Notes: generated from the letters alone by a model not told the origin. A stretch of 64,000 bases of DNA from Rhodococcus sp. HNM0563 (GCF_012726195.1 NZ_JAASAF010000007.1:168223-232222), one strand, 5' to 3'; counted from the first letter of the stretch, positions 8,760-18,343 are shown. Numbers and translations are program-made.

Positions 8760-10313
8760 ATGTACCTGACCCAAGGCTTGCACCGTGCCCTGCAGTGCAC
8801 CCCCGAGGCGCCCGCCACGATCTACGGCGATCGCACGTACACGTTCCGCGAACACATCGGCCGGATCGCTCGTTTCGCCGCCGGTCTGCACAGTCTCGGT
8901 GTGACCTCCGGCGATCGCGTCGCGATGCTGTCACTCAACAGCGACCGTTACGCCGAATACCTCCTTGCGGTCCCGTGGGCCGACGCGGTCCTCAACCCGG
9001 TCAACATCCGGTGGAGCCCCGCCGAGATCGCCTACTCGCTCAATGATTCGGGCACGAAGGTGCTCCTCGTCGACGACGCATTCGCCGCAGCAGTACCGGC
9101 TCTGCGTGCCGCATGCCCCGACCTGACCACCGTCGCGTACGCGGGGGAGAACGACGCTCCCGAAGGCACCGTGTCATACGAAGAGCTGATCGCCACCCAC
9201 GAACCGGTCGAGGACGCACGACGTTCCGGCGACGAACTGGCAGGCATCTTCTACACCGGTGGAACCACAGGCTTCCCCAAAGGCGTGATGCTCAGCCACA
9301 CCAACATGGTGACCTCGGCAGCCGGAACGGTTGCCACCGGTGAACTGCTGTCCGGTGACGCGCGTTTCCTGCATGCGGCGCCGATGTTCCACCTCGCGGA
9401 CCTGGCCGCGTGGGCGGGTCAGGTCATGCTCGGGGGACCGCACATCATCGTGCCGTTCTTCGAACCGGTTGCGGTGCTGAAGGCAATCGAGCAGCATCGC
9501 CCCACCGACGTCCTGCTCGTCCCGACCATGCTGCAGCTTCTCGTCGACCATCCGGCTGTCGGCGAGCACGACCTGTCGGCGATGCAGCGGATCCTCTACG
9601 GCGGTTCGCCTATCGGTGAGGGATTGGCCAATCGGATCCTGACGATGTTCCCGGGCGTGCGAATGACCCAGGCGTACGGCATGACCGAGGTTGCGCCCGT
9701 CGCCTCGCTCCTGCTGCCGGACGACCACAAGGGTGCCACATTGCGCTCGGGTGGGCAGGCCGCACCGCACTCGGAACTGCGCATCGTCGACACCGACGGC
9801 AATCCGGTTCCCACCGGCACGGTCGGTGAGATCTGTGTGCGCGGTGGCCATGTCATGCAGGGCTACTGGAACAAGCCTGCCGAGACCGCCGCCGTCCTGC
9901 GCGACGGCTGGTACCACACCGGCGACGGTGGCTACCTCGACGAGAACGGATTCGTCTTCGTCGTCGACCGCCTCAAGGACATGATCGTCACCGGCGGTGA
10001 GAACGTCTACTCCGCCGAGGTCGAGAGCGCACTGAGCAAGCACCCCGCAGTTGCGCAGTCCGCGGTGATCGGATTGCCGTCCGAGACCTGGGGCGAAACT
10101 GTGCACGCCGTGGTGATCCTGGCAGCAGGTGCCGAGGTCACGGCCGAGGAACTACAGGCGTTCTGCAAGGAGCACATCGCCGGTTACAAGACCCCGCGAA
10201 GCTTCGACTTCGTCGATGCCATCCCGATGTCGGGTGCGGGCAAGATCCTCAAGCGTGAGCTCCGGGAAACGCTCGCGGGGAGGCCCGCCGCAGTGCCGGA
10301 GAGCATCGGATGA
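8760..10313 (+). CDS. Fatty acyl-CoA/AMP-dependent acid-CoA ligase
   Basis: 517-residue member of the ANL (AMP-forming) superfamily, activating a carboxylic acid to its CoA thioester. The P-loop YTGGTTGFPKGV (about residues 164-175), the AYGMTE motif (about 305), the GWYHTGD motif and the C-terminal GKILKREL lysine region are all intact, so it should be active. The start ATG is preceded by GGAG. The stop overlaps the following aldehyde dehydrogenase (ATGA). Substrate unknown; the neighbours suggest a medium-chain or branched acid. Confidence 0.9.
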   Translation: MYLTQGLHRALQCTPEAPATIYGDRTYTFREHIGRIARFAAGLHSLGVTSGDRVAMLSLNSDRYAEYLLAVPWADAVLNPVNIRWSPAEIAYSLNDSGTKVLLVDDAFAAAVPALRAACPDLTTVAYAGENDAPEGTVSYEELIATHEPVEDARRSGDELAGIFYTGGTTGFPKGVMLSHTNMVTSAAGTVATGELLSGDARFLHAAPMFHLADLAAWAGQVMLGGPHIIVPFFEPVAVLKAIEQHRPTDVLLVPTMLQLLVDHPAVGEHDLSAMQRILYGGSPIGEGLANRILTMFPGVRMTQAYGMTEVAPVASLLLPDDHKGATLRSGGQAAPHSELRIVDTDGNPVPTGTVGEICVRGGHVMQGYWNKPAETAAVLRDGWYHTGDGGYLDENGFVFVVDRLKDMIVTGGENVYSAEVESALSKHPAVAQSAVIGLPSETWGETVHAVVILAAGAEVTAEELQAFCKEHIAGYKTPRSFDFVDAIPMSGAGKILKRELRETLAGRPAAVPESIG

Positions 10314-11803
10314 CCGCAGACATCCGACTGTCGCAGGAAGAATTCCGCTCCCTCGACCCGGCGACGGACGAGGAGGTCGAGCGTTTCCGGGTCCACGACG
10401 AGCACGCGGTACGGCTGCGGGTCGATCGCGCGAGATCGGCGCTTCCGTGGTGGCAGCACCAGGGGATCAGAGGTCGGGCTGCCCACCTGCGACGGTGGCG
10501 CAGGTGGATCTGGCGCAACGCAGACGAGATCATCGACCTGATCCACCGGGAGAACGGCAAGCCGCGCGACGACGCCTTCATCGAAGTCGTTCTGGCCGTG
10601 GAGCATATGCGCTGGGCCGAGGACAATGCCGCCGCCGCGTTGCGTCCGCCGAAGTCGGGTCCGGGGCTGCTGTTCGCCAATTACGCGACAGACGTGGAGT
10701 ACAGGCCGCTCGGGGTCGTCGGCATCATCTCGCCATGGAACTATCCGCTCTACGCACCGAACAGTTCGGTGTCGTTCGCGCTCGCCGCGGGAAACACCGT
10801 CGTACTGAAACCGAGTGAGTACACACCTGCCGTCGCAGCGTGGTACGTCGAAGCATTCTATCGAGCGAATCCTGCTGCGCCGACCGGTGTTCTGGAGTTG
10901 ACCACGGGGTTCGGGGAGACCGGTGCCCTGCTCTGCAACGCCGGGGTGGACAAGATCGGATTCACCGGGTCGACGCGCACCGGCAAGAAGATCATGGCGC
11001 AATGCGCGCAGACCCTCACGCCGGTGCTGCTCGAATGCGGCGGTAAGGACCCGGCTGTGGTGGCGGAAGACGCCGATGTGAAGGCGGCTGCGCGTGCCAT
11101 CGCGTGGGGAGCATTCTCCAATGCCGGGCAGACCTGTGTGGGTGTCGAACGTGTCTACGTCGTTCGTGAGGTCCGAGACAGGTTTCTAGCGGAATTGCGT
11201 GGTCAGCTCGGCCAGGTGCGCCCGGGCGATGGTGATGACGCCACGTACGGGCCGATGACGATGCCCGCCCAGATCGACGTGGTACGTCGTCACATCGCAG
11301 CTGCCGTGAAGGACGGTGGACATCTGCTGCTCGGCGGTCCCGAGTCGGTGGGTCAGCGGTACATCGAACCGGTCGTGATTCTCGATGCGAACGAGGACTC
11401 GGTCGCGGTCCGGGAGGAGACGTTCGGTCCGGTGGTGACCGTGCGGACGGTCACGGACGTCGACGAGGCCGTGCAGGCAGCCAATGCGAGCGACTTCGCG
11501 CTCGGTGCATCGGTGTTCTCGTTTCGGCGCGGTGTCGAGATCGCCGAGCGGTTGCGTGCCGGCCAGGTCACGATCAACTCCGTCGTTGCGTTCGCGGGTA
11601 TGGGTGCAGTCCCGATGGGTGGGGTCGGAGACAGTGGGTTCGGGCGTGTCCACGGGATCGACGGGATGCGTGAGTTCGTTCGTACGCGCAGTGTGGTGCG
11701 TCAGCGTTTCCCGTTGCCCGGATTCGAGTTGATCGCGCTTCGCCGCAAGGCGTATCTGCTGCCGGTGCTGCGGCGGGTGCTGGGGCTGCGTCACGGCCGG
11801 TGA
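10310..11803 (+). CDS. Aldehyde dehydrogenase (NAD(P)-dependent)
   Basis: 497-residue aldehyde dehydrogenase converting an aldehyde to the acid. SPWNYPL (about residue 138), LLECGGKDPAVV with the general-base Glu (about 243) and AGQTCVGVERVYV with the catalytic Cys (about 275) are intact. The start overlaps the ligase stop, which suggests coupled oxidation and CoA activation of one substrate. The C-terminal tail is basic and hydrophobic (ALRRKAYLLPVLRRVLGLR), possibly a membrane-associating helix. Its 3' end overlaps the convergent TetR gene by 13 bases. Confidence 0.9.
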   Translation: MTADIRLSQEEFRSLDPATDEEVERFRVHDEHAVRLRVDRARSALPWWQHQGIRGRAAHLRRWRRWIWRNADEIIDLIHRENGKPRDDAFIEVVLAVEHMRWAEDNAAAALRPPKSGPGLLFANYATDVEYRPLGVVGIISPWNYPLYAPNSSVSFALAAGNTVVLKPSEYTPAVAAWYVEAFYRANPAAPTGVLELTTGFGETGALLCNAGVDKIGFTGSTRTGKKIMAQCAQTLTPVLLECGGKDPAVVAEDADVKAAARAIAWGAFSNAGQTCVGVERVYVVREVRDRFLAELRGQLGQVRPGDGDDATYGPMTMPAQIDVVRRHIAAAVKDGGHLLLGGPESVGQRYIEPVVILDANEDSVAVREETFGPVVTVRTVTDVDEAVQAANASDFALGASVFSFRRGVEIAERLRAGQVTINSVVAFAGMGAVPMGGVGDSGFGRVHGIDGMREFVRTRSVVRQRFPLPGFELIALRRKAYLLPVLRRVLGLRHGR

Positions 11804-12423
11804 GGAACCACGATCGGCAGCAGGTGGGATCGCGCGAAGGATGTCAGTTCGTCGCGCGATCCGAGGGGGACCACCGCCTGCGGAGTGAGCACTACGGAGT
11901 GGGCGACCCGGACGACGACCTCGGCGCGTGCGCTGAGGTCGTCGACGGCGGGCATCAGCCCTGATTTCACTGCTTCCTCCAGGATGGCGACGGCAGCGTG
12001 GGTCGCGGTGGTCAGGAGCGAACCCCCGTCGGTCGTCAGTCGAGGTAGGGAACTCGCGGCCTCGAGGGTGAGCATCCGGTTCCAGACCGGATGCTCACGC
12101 ATGCGCAGGACGGTGGCGGCGAATACATTGCCGATCATGTCGTCGATGGTCTCGGCCGCCCGGGCTGTGGCGACAACCTCCTCGATCAGGCGTGCTGCGC
12201 TGCGTGCCGTCACGGCCTGCGCGATCTCGTCGCGACCTCCGATTCGGCGATATACGGTCACCCGCCCGACTCCCGCGCGTTGCGCGATGTCATTGACCGT
12301 CGTGAGCCGTACACCGACCTCGCTGAACTGGACCTCTGCCGCGTCGAGAATCGATTCGATCTCGGGAGGGTTCGTCGCGCCGATCGCGGGTGGCGCGGGT
12401 GTGACGGGTTGTTCGGCAGGCAT
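11791..12423 (-). CDS. TetR-family transcriptional regulator of the monooxygenase operon
   Basis: 210-residue TetR regulator. The helix-turn-helix (residues about 22-68) includes TTVNDIAQRAGVGRVTVYRR, followed by a less conserved ligand domain. It is divergent from the BVMO operon beginning at 12530, with two adjacent palindromes (12462-12481) at that promoter as candidate operators. The ATG at 12423 has GGAGG unusually far upstream (13 bases). Its end overlaps the aldehyde dehydrogenase on the other strand. Control of the operon is inferred from position. Confidence 0.83.
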   Translation of the reverse strand: MPAEQPVTPAPPAIGATNPPEIESILDAAEVQFSEVGVRLTTVNDIAQRAGVGRVTVYRRIGGRDEIAQAVTARSAARLIEEVVATARAAETIDDMIGNVFAATVLRMREHPVWNRMLTLEAASSLPRLTTDGGSLLTTATHAAVAILEEAVKSGLMPAVDDLSARAEVVVRVAHSVVLTPQAVVPLGSRDELTSFARSHLLPIVVPHRP

Positions 12424-12456
12424 CGATACAGATTATCCTCCGGTCGCGCTGGAACA

Positions 12457-12485
12457 TTGAAACATCTGATGTACATATGTATCTT
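12457..12485 (+). promoter_or_regulatory. Promoter of the BVMO operon with two palindromes
   Basis: TTGAAA (12457-12462) and TATCTT (12480-12485) are spaced 17 bp, close to the sigma-A consensus. Between them lie ACATCTGATGT (12462-12472, palindromic around one base) and TACATATGTA (12472-12481, perfect palindrome), placed where a TetR repressor would occlude polymerase. They differ from the operator family of the downstream island. Confidence 0.65.
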
Positions 12486-12529
12486 CTGTGTATCGAGTGG
12501 TTACACGTATCCGACCGAGGAGACATGTC

Positions 12530-13420
12530 ATGCCGTCACATCACGGCGCTCCGACGCCCTACACCGAGGAAGCGCTGGCGATCACCGCCCGCAACGTGCG
12601 CTTCGACTGGTCGGGGGTGCCCCTGCAGTACGTTCCCGGCGACTCGTACGCCACGCAGTTCTGGAACGTCATGCACCTCGTCCTACCCGAAGGCGAACGC
12701 GCCATGGCCGATGTCTTCGGTCGATCCCTGGACTACATCGACGACCCGCGTCTGCACGAAGAGGTCGTCGGATTCGTCGGCCAGGAAGCAACGCACGCGA
12801 GCTCCCACGAGAGCTTCCGCAGGTACCTCGCCGAGCACGACGTCGACATCGCGCCCGTCCTCGACCGAATCGGATACATCGTCGACCAGATCTTCGGCGA
12901 CCACGGCCTCACAGGGCGCGCGGGACGGTTCTGGCTGCGCGAACGCCTCGGCATCTACGCCGCCGCCGAACATTTCACCGCCGTCGTCGGCGAGTGGCTG
13001 ATCGACAACACACCGTTCGACCGCCGCGGTGTCGATCCGACGATGCTCGACCTGCTGCGCTGGCACGGCGCCGAGGAGATGGAGCACCGCAACGTCGCGT
13101 ACGACGCCTTCCAGTACGTCGACGGCAGCTACGCCCGCCGCGTGCGCACCGCATTCATCGCGTTCGCGGGCCTGGCGCTCCTGTGGTTCAGCACCACCGC
13201 CTACATGTACCGCATCGACACCACCGAAACGCGTCGTGTGTCCTGGCCCCGCGCCTATCGACGTTCGGCGAAGGCATCGATGATCCCGACCCTGACCTTC
13301 CTCGCGAAGCAGATCCCGCCCTATCTCAAGCGCGACTTCCATCCGTCGCGGATGGGCGACATCGACAAGGCTGTTCGCTACCTCGCGCAGTCCCCTGCCG
13401 CCAGGGAGGCCGCAGCATGA
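12530..13420 (+). CDS. PF10118-type metal-dependent hydrolase
   Basis: 296-residue protein of the Metal_hydrol (PF10118) family. Histidine/glutamate motifs that probably bind metal are visible: FVGQEATHASSHESF (about residues 80-94), AAAEHFTAVVG (about 145) and WHGAEEMEHRNVAYD (about 180). One hydrophobic segment near residue 220 (AFIAFAGLALLWFST) could be membrane-embedded. ATG at 12530 follows GAGGAGA. It is the first gene of the BVMO operon and is coupled to the reductase by ATGA. Exact reaction unknown; an iron-dependent ferritin-like oxidase or hydrolase is possible. Confidence 0.8.
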   Translation: MPSHHGAPTPYTEEALAITARNVRFDWSGVPLQYVPGDSYATQFWNVMHLVLPEGERAMADVFGRSLDYIDDPRLHEEVVGFVGQEATHASSHESFRRYLAEHDVDIAPVLDRIGYIVDQIFGDHGLTGRAGRFWLRERLGIYAAAEHFTAVVGEWLIDNTPFDRRGVDPTMLDLLRWHGAEEMEHRNVAYDAFQYVDGSYARRVRTAFIAFAGLALLWFSTTAYMYRIDTTETRRVSWPRAYRRSAKASMIPTLTFLAKQIPPYLKRDFHPSRMGDIDKAVRYLAQSPAAREAAA

Positions 13421-14475
13421 GCACCGCAACCACCCCGTCGCCGTTCCTCGGCGCGGTGATGCACGCAACCAGAGCTTACTCGAAGCTGTTCAGCGAGAGC
13501 AGGTTCGCGCCCATCCTGTCTCGACCCGCTCCCGTGCGGCACAGCGACTACGATCGAGTGCTTCGCGTCGAGACGCGCACCGTGGAGGCCGACGGAGTCG
13601 TCTCTCTGACGCTGGTCTCCCCGGACGGCGGGGTTCTGCCCAGCTGGGTTCCCGGTGCGCACGTCGATGTCTTCCTGGCGTCGGGTCTACAGCGTCAATA
13701 TTCCCTGTGCGGCGACCCCGCGGATCGCACCCGCTACCGAATCGCCGTCCGCCGCGTCGACGACGGCGTGGGCTCCGCAGAGATCCACGAGACGATCGCC
13801 GAACACAGCACGATCCGAGTCCGCGGACCCCGCAACGCTTTTCCTCTCGCTGAGGCACCGTCGTATCTCTTCGTCGCCGCCGGGATCGGAATCACCCCGA
13901 TCCTCCCGATGATCCGCAGTGTCGCAGGTGCCGGCAGGCCGTGGAAGTTGTACTACCTCGGCCGCTCCCTCGACACGATGCCGTTCCGGAACGAACTGTC
14001 GGCACTCCCCGGTGGCGACGTCATGATCCGGCCCGACGACGAATTCGGCATCACCCCGATCGCCGAAATACTCGATCACGCGCAACCTCACGGTGCCATC
14101 TACCTGTGCGGTCCGGCGCCCCTGGCCAAGGACGCACACCAGCAGGCCCCGCTCGTGGCGCCCACCTGCTCGCTGCACACCGAACGATTCAGCCCGCCTC
14201 CCGTCGTCGGAGGAGAACCCTTCGAAATGCGTCTCGCCCGGACCGGCAGCACCGTCCAGGTCGCTGCCGACGAGACCACCCTCTCCGCCATCCGGCGTGC
14301 CGTCCCCGGTGCGACCTACTCGTGCAGGCAAGGGTTCTGCGGAACCTGCAAGGTGCGTGTGCTGTCCGGCGACGTCGATCACCGCGACACGCGCCTCTTG
14401 GGCGAACAACGGGCGGAATCCATGCTCCCGTGCGTGTCGCGCGCGGCGGGGTCCGCACTCGAAATCGATCTGTGA
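13417..14475 (+). CDS. Flavin/2Fe-2S oxidoreductase (phthalate dioxygenase reductase type)
   Basis: 352-residue electron-transfer protein. The order is a flavin-binding beta-barrel with RQYSLCGD (about residues 95-102), an NAD-binding domain (AAGIGITPILPM about 155) and a C-terminal plant-type ferredoxin with CRQGFCGTCKVRVLSG (about 302) and a fourth Cys in LPCVSR. This is the Class IA (FNR-type) reductase architecture, feeding NADH electrons to an oxygenase. The partner may be the PF10118 protein just upstream, because BVMOs reduce their own flavin with NADPH. The start overlaps the previous stop. Confidence 0.88.
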   Translation: MSTATTPSPFLGAVMHATRAYSKLFSESRFAPILSRPAPVRHSDYDRVLRVETRTVEADGVVSLTLVSPDGGVLPSWVPGAHVDVFLASGLQRQYSLCGDPADRTRYRIAVRRVDDGVGSAEIHETIAEHSTIRVRGPRNAFPLAEAPSYLFVAAGIGITPILPMIRSVAGAGRPWKLYYLGRSLDTMPFRNELSALPGGDVMIRPDDEFGITPIAEILDHAQPHGAIYLCGPAPLAKDAHQQAPLVAPTCSLHTERFSPPPVVGGEPFEMRLARTGSTVQVAADETTLSAIRRAVPGATYSCRQGFCGTCKVRVLSGDVDHRDTRLLGEQRAESMLPCVSRAAGSALEIDL

Positions 14476-14488
14476 AACGAGCCGAATC

Positions 14489-15994
14489 ATGACTGATACA
14501 CACCTGCGTGTTGCCATCGTCGGTGCCGGATTCGGTGGCCTGGGAGCGGGAATCAGGCTCCTGCAGGACGGAATCGACGACTTTGCGATCTTCGAACGCG
14601 CCGAGACACTCGGCGGGACCTGGCAGGCCAACACCTACCCGGGCGCTCAGTGCGACATACCGTCGATCCTCTACTCGTTCTCGTTTGCGCCCAAGCCCGA
14701 CTGGAGCAGGCTCTACCCGCTGCAAGAGGAGATCCAGCAGTACCTCGAGGACTGCGCCGACAAGCACGGACTTCGCCCCCACCTGCATCTGGGGACCGAG
14801 GTGATCGAGGCAGCCTGGGACGACACAGCGAAACATTGGCGTGTGGAAACCGGTCGAGGGAACTACACCGCTGACATCCTCGTGGCTGCGATGGGCCCTT
14901 TCAGTGAACCTTCCGTGCCGGACCTGCCCGGCCTCGACTCGTTCGACGGTTCCACCTACCACTCGGCCGACTGGAACCACGAGCACGACATCACGGGACG
15001 CCGTGTCGCGGTGATCGGCACCGGGGCGTCTGCCGTGCAGTTCATCCCGCGCCTGCAACCACAGGTCGAGCACATGACGGTGTTCCAGCGGACACCCACC
15101 TGGATCCTCCCGCACCCCGACCGGCCGGTGGCCCCGCGTGTACAGCGACTCTTCGCGAAGGTGCCCGCCACTCAGCGGGCGGCGCGCAAGGCCCTGGATC
15201 TCGTCCAGGAAGCCCTCGTGCCCGGGCTCGTCTACCGACCCGGATTGCTCAGTGGCGCTGCGGCACTCGGACGTTGGCACCTGCGTCGTCAGGTCGAAGA
15301 CCGGGCGCTGGTCGAGAAGCTCACCCCCACGTACGCATTCGGATGTAAGCGGCCCACCTTCTCCAACAAGTACTACCCGGCTCTCGCGTCCGACAACGTC
15401 GACGTCGTCACCGCCGGGATCGATCACGTCGAACGCGACGCGGTCGTGACCGTCGACGGCGCCAGGCACGAGGTCGACACCATCGTGTTCGGCACCGGAT
15501 TCAAGCTCACGAACAACAGTGGCTTCTCCCGACTGCGCGGCCGTGACGGCCGCCTGCTGTCGGAGCAGTGGGCGGGCGGTGAGATGAGCGCCTACCTGGG
15601 GACGACGATCGAGAATTTCCCCAACATGTTCATGCTGCTGGGCCCGAACTCCGTGGTCTACACCTCCCAGGTGGTCACCATCGAGACGCAGATCGACTAC
15701 CTACTCGCGGGCCTACATGCCATGGATGCCGCCGAAATCGACAGTGTCGAGGTACGCGCCGATGTCCAGCAGGATTTCGTCGAGGACACCGACCGTCGTC
15801 TCACCGGGTCGGTGTGGAACTCCGGCGGATGCAGCAGCTACTACCTGAGTCCGTCGGGCCGAAACTTCACGTTCTGGCCCGGCTTCAACGCGTCGTTCCG
15901 GCGACGGATGTCGACATTCGACCTCGCCGATTACCGGCTCGGCAAGGTCCTCGGCTCCACCGCGCGGCGCGCTTCGAAGGAGGCGACGGTATGA
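14489..15994 (+). CDS. Baeyer-Villiger-type flavin monooxygenase
   Basis: 501-residue FAD/NADPH monooxygenase. Two Rossmann motifs, GAGFGGLG near residue 10 and GTGASA near 176, flank the Baeyer-Villiger fingerprint FDGSTYHSADW (about residues 151-161; family FxGxxxHxxxW). It is predicted to insert oxygen next to a ketone, making an ester or lactone. It lies between a reductase and a short-chain dehydrogenase, and an esterase follows. This alcohol-ketone-ester-acid order resembles the mycobacterial mymA operon. Confidence 0.9.
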   Translation: MTDTHLRVAIVGAGFGGLGAGIRLLQDGIDDFAIFERAETLGGTWQANTYPGAQCDIPSILYSFSFAPKPDWSRLYPLQEEIQQYLEDCADKHGLRPHLHLGTEVIEAAWDDTAKHWRVETGRGNYTADILVAAMGPFSEPSVPDLPGLDSFDGSTYHSADWNHEHDITGRRVAVIGTGASAVQFIPRLQPQVEHMTVFQRTPTWILPHPDRPVAPRVQRLFAKVPATQRAARKALDLVQEALVPGLVYRPGLLSGAAALGRWHLRRQVEDRALVEKLTPTYAFGCKRPTFSNKYYPALASDNVDVVTAGIDHVERDAVVTVDGARHEVDTIVFGTGFKLTNNSGFSRLRGRDGRLLSEQWAGGEMSAYLGTTIENFPNMFMLLGPNSVVYTSQVVTIETQIDYLLAGLHAMDAAEIDSVEVRADVQQDFVEDTDRRLTGSVWNSGGCSSYYLSPSGRNFTFWPGFNASFRRRMSTFDLADYRLGKVLGSTARRASKEATV

Positions 15995-16845
15995 CGCGCT
16001 CACTCGACCTGGCGGGCAAAGTCGCACTCGTCACCGGGGCTGCGCAGGGCATCGGATTGTCCATGGCCCGAGAGCTTCTCGGACGAGGTGCCCGGGTGGT
16101 GCTCGTCGACCGCGACGAGACCACGCTGAAGAACGCCGCAGACACGCTCGACGTGAACTCGACCTTCGTCGCGGTCGCCGACGTCACAGACCGTGACGCG
16201 ATGGCCGACGTCGTCACCCGAGCCGCGGTGGACTTCGGGCCGATCGACGTGGTCATCGCCAACGCGGGTATCACCCCGCCGCCCGCGACCATCCGCACCT
16301 CCGATCTCGCCGAGTTCGACCGCGTGATGGCGGTCAACCTCACCGGCGCACTAAATACGATTCACCCCGCTCTCGACGGGATCGTCGCGCGCAGAGGGCA
16401 CGTCGTCGTCGTGTCCTCGGCTGCGGCCTTCAGTCCGGGTCTCGGCGGCTCCGCGTACATGGCGAGCAAGGCCGCCGTCGAACAGGTCGGACGCGCTCTG
16501 CGACTCGAACTGGCCCACGCCGGTGCGACCGTCACGGTGGCCTACTACGGATTCGTCGACACGGAACTGGCACGCAACACGCTCGACCGCGATCCCTTGG
16601 GAGTGCGTGTCGGCCAGCTGTTGCCGTGGCCGATGAACAGGCGGGTGGGCCCCGACCACGCTGCTGCCGTCACTGTGCGCGCGATCGAACGGCGGGCGCC
16701 ACGGGTCGTCACGCCGAGACTGTGGTCTGCGTATTCAGCGTTGCGTGGGATCGTCAACCCTCTGATCGACGAGTGGGTCGTGCGGAACCGCACGGTGCAC
16801 ACCCTCATCGAGGACCTCGAACGACGTGAGTCGGTCGGGCGATGA
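15991..16845 (+). CDS. Short-chain dehydrogenase/reductase
   Basis: 284-residue SDR with the NAD(P) motif TGAAQGIG (about residues 15-22), NAG at about 90, and the catalytic Ser and YMASK of the SDR triad (Tyr about 156). It probably oxidises a secondary alcohol to the ketone used by the adjacent monooxygenase, or reduces it. The start overlaps the BVMO stop (ATGA). The C-terminal extension of about 50 residues beyond the usual 250 is seen in many actinobacterial SDRs. Confidence 0.88.
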   Translation: MTRSLDLAGKVALVTGAAQGIGLSMARELLGRGARVVLVDRDETTLKNAADTLDVNSTFVAVADVTDRDAMADVVTRAAVDFGPIDVVIANAGITPPPATIRTSDLAEFDRVMAVNLTGALNTIHPALDGIVARRGHVVVVSSAAAFSPGLGGSAYMASKAAVEQVGRALRLELAHAGATVTVAYYGFVDTELARNTLDRDPLGVRVGQLLPWPMNRRVGPDHAAAVTVRAIERRAPRVVTPRLWSAYSALRGIVNPLIDEWVVRNRTVHTLIEDLERRESVGR

Positions 16846-16858
16846 CCGGAGCCGATCG

Positions 16859-18319
16859 ATGAACGTGAGTCGCCGTAGTACAGCGCTCGCGGCAACCACC
16901 CGCATGCTACTGCGCCCGATCTTCGAGCACGTGAACCCGGCCGGTCCCGGGCGTATCGTACTGCGCAGCACGGTTGCTGCGGGTTCCGTGCTCGGAGGGA
17001 TGAGTGCCGCATCGGGGACCAGGGTGGTCGAAGATGTCGTGCCCGGCGAGATGATCGTGCCTGAGGATGCCCTCGACAACGAGATCATCCTGTATCTGCA
17101 CGGCGGCGGTTACGTCGCAGGGTCGGCGCGACTCGAGCGGGCGGTCACCTCGGATCTCGCCATTGCGACCGGAATGCGGGTGCTCGCACTCGACTACCGG
17201 CTCGCGCCCGCACATCGATTCCCTGCCGCTCGCACAGATGCCCTCGCCGCATACCGGTCGCTGATCGCCCGCGGCCATTCACCGGACCGCATCGCGATCG
17301 TCGGAGTGTCGGCCGGAGCGCATCTCGCGATGAGCATGTTGACCACGTTGATCGAGAACGGCGAAGCCGGGCCCGGCGCGGTCGTGTTGTTCTCTCCGCT
17401 GCTCGACACATCCGGTGAGGAGGCTCTGCGCGCCGACAACCTGGCCCGGGACCCGTTCCTGCCGCCGGTCTTCGCGCAACGCTGCGCGGACGTCTATGTG
17501 GGCAACGAGGATCGGAGCTCGCCGCACATCGACGTGTTCTACGCCCCGCCGTCGATGCTTGCCGAAATGCCACCCATCGCCAGCTTCGTCGGCTCCACCG
17601 AATGCGTCGGATCCGACGCCGCGCGCCTGAATGCCGCGCTACTCGACGCGGGTGTTCCCAGCGCGACGTCCACCGTGCCCGGACAGGTGCACTCGTTCGT
17701 CTCCCTGTGCCGGCGGCTTCCCGAGGCGCACGCCGCTGTCGTCGACGCGGCCGCGTTCCTGCGTCGGCACCTGTGCTCCGAACCTCGAGAACTCGACGAA
17801 TACACAGACCTCCCAGAAGTGGACAGCGCTATGACCGGTATGCATTCATTGACCGCCACCGACGACTCGTTCTTCGACACGGCTCCTGTGCGCGGTTCCC
17901 ACACCACATTCGTGCCGGTCCCGCCTGAACGACTGTGGCGGGAACTGTCTGCGGACGACGCCGTGCAGTCGTGGAGCCCCGGAGTGACACAGGCGGAGTG
18001 GGACGGCTCGGTCACCCGCGGCGTCGGAGCCGTTCGCAACGTGACACTTCTCGGCGCGGCAACCGTCGAGGAACGTTTCTACCGCTGGGACGAGAACCGT
18101 CGCATGACGTTCACCGCCGACAGCATCAGCCGGCCGATCTGTCGTGCCTTCGCAGAGGACTACATTCTCGAGCCCGAGGGTGTGGGTACCCGCTTCACCT
18201 GGCGTGCGGCGATGGACCCGGTAGGGCCTGCCTTTGTGCACAAGGTTGCGGGTGCGGGCCTGAGCGCGGTGCTCGCGCATATGACGAAGGGGCTGGTGCG
18301 CCGCTGTCGAGAGGCATGA
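16859..18319 (+). CDS. Esterase fused to an SRPBCC (polyketide cyclase-like) domain
   Basis: 486-residue two-domain protein. Residues about 1-320 are a hormone-sensitive-lipase-type alpha/beta hydrolase: LHGGG oxyanion motif at His81 and nucleophile GVSAG at Ser151; the acid/base residues lie in the segment ending PGQVHSFVSL. Residues about 340-480 read as an SRPBCC/START-like lipid-binding domain (THTTFVPVPPERLWREL). The esterase should cleave the ester made by the BVMO. The C-terminal domain may hold a hydrophobic ligand. Start ATG at 16859 has CCGGAG upstream. The fusion is unusual compared with single-domain LipR/LipN-like esterases. Confidence 0.85.
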   Translation: MNVSRRSTALAATTRMLLRPIFEHVNPAGPGRIVLRSTVAAGSVLGGMSAASGTRVVEDVVPGEMIVPEDALDNEIILYLHGGGYVAGSARLERAVTSDLAIATGMRVLALDYRLAPAHRFPAARTDALAAYRSLIARGHSPDRIAIVGVSAGAHLAMSMLTTLIENGEAGPGAVVLFSPLLDTSGEEALRADNLARDPFLPPVFAQRCADVYVGNEDRSSPHIDVFYAPPSMLAEMPPIASFVGSTECVGSDAARLNAALLDAGVPSATSTVPGQVHSFVSLCRRLPEAHAAVVDAAAFLRRHLCSEPRELDEYTDLPEVDSAMTGMHSLTATDDSFFDTAPVRGSHTTFVPVPPERLWRELSADDAVQSWSPGVTQAEWDGSVTRGVGAVRNVTLLGAATVEERFYRWDENRRMTFTADSISRPICRAFAEDYILEPEGVGTRFTWRAAMDPVGPAFVHKVAGAGLSAVLAHMTKGLVRRCREA

Positions 18320-18343
18320 CGTTCGGTATTGCCGATCGGCTTT

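Noticed and set aside
12091..13416. Upstream extension of the flavin/2Fe-2S reductase reading frame to 12091
   Set aside because: The extension is low-complexity and overlaps the TetR gene and the PF10118 gene. The reductase starts at the ATGA overlap at 13417.
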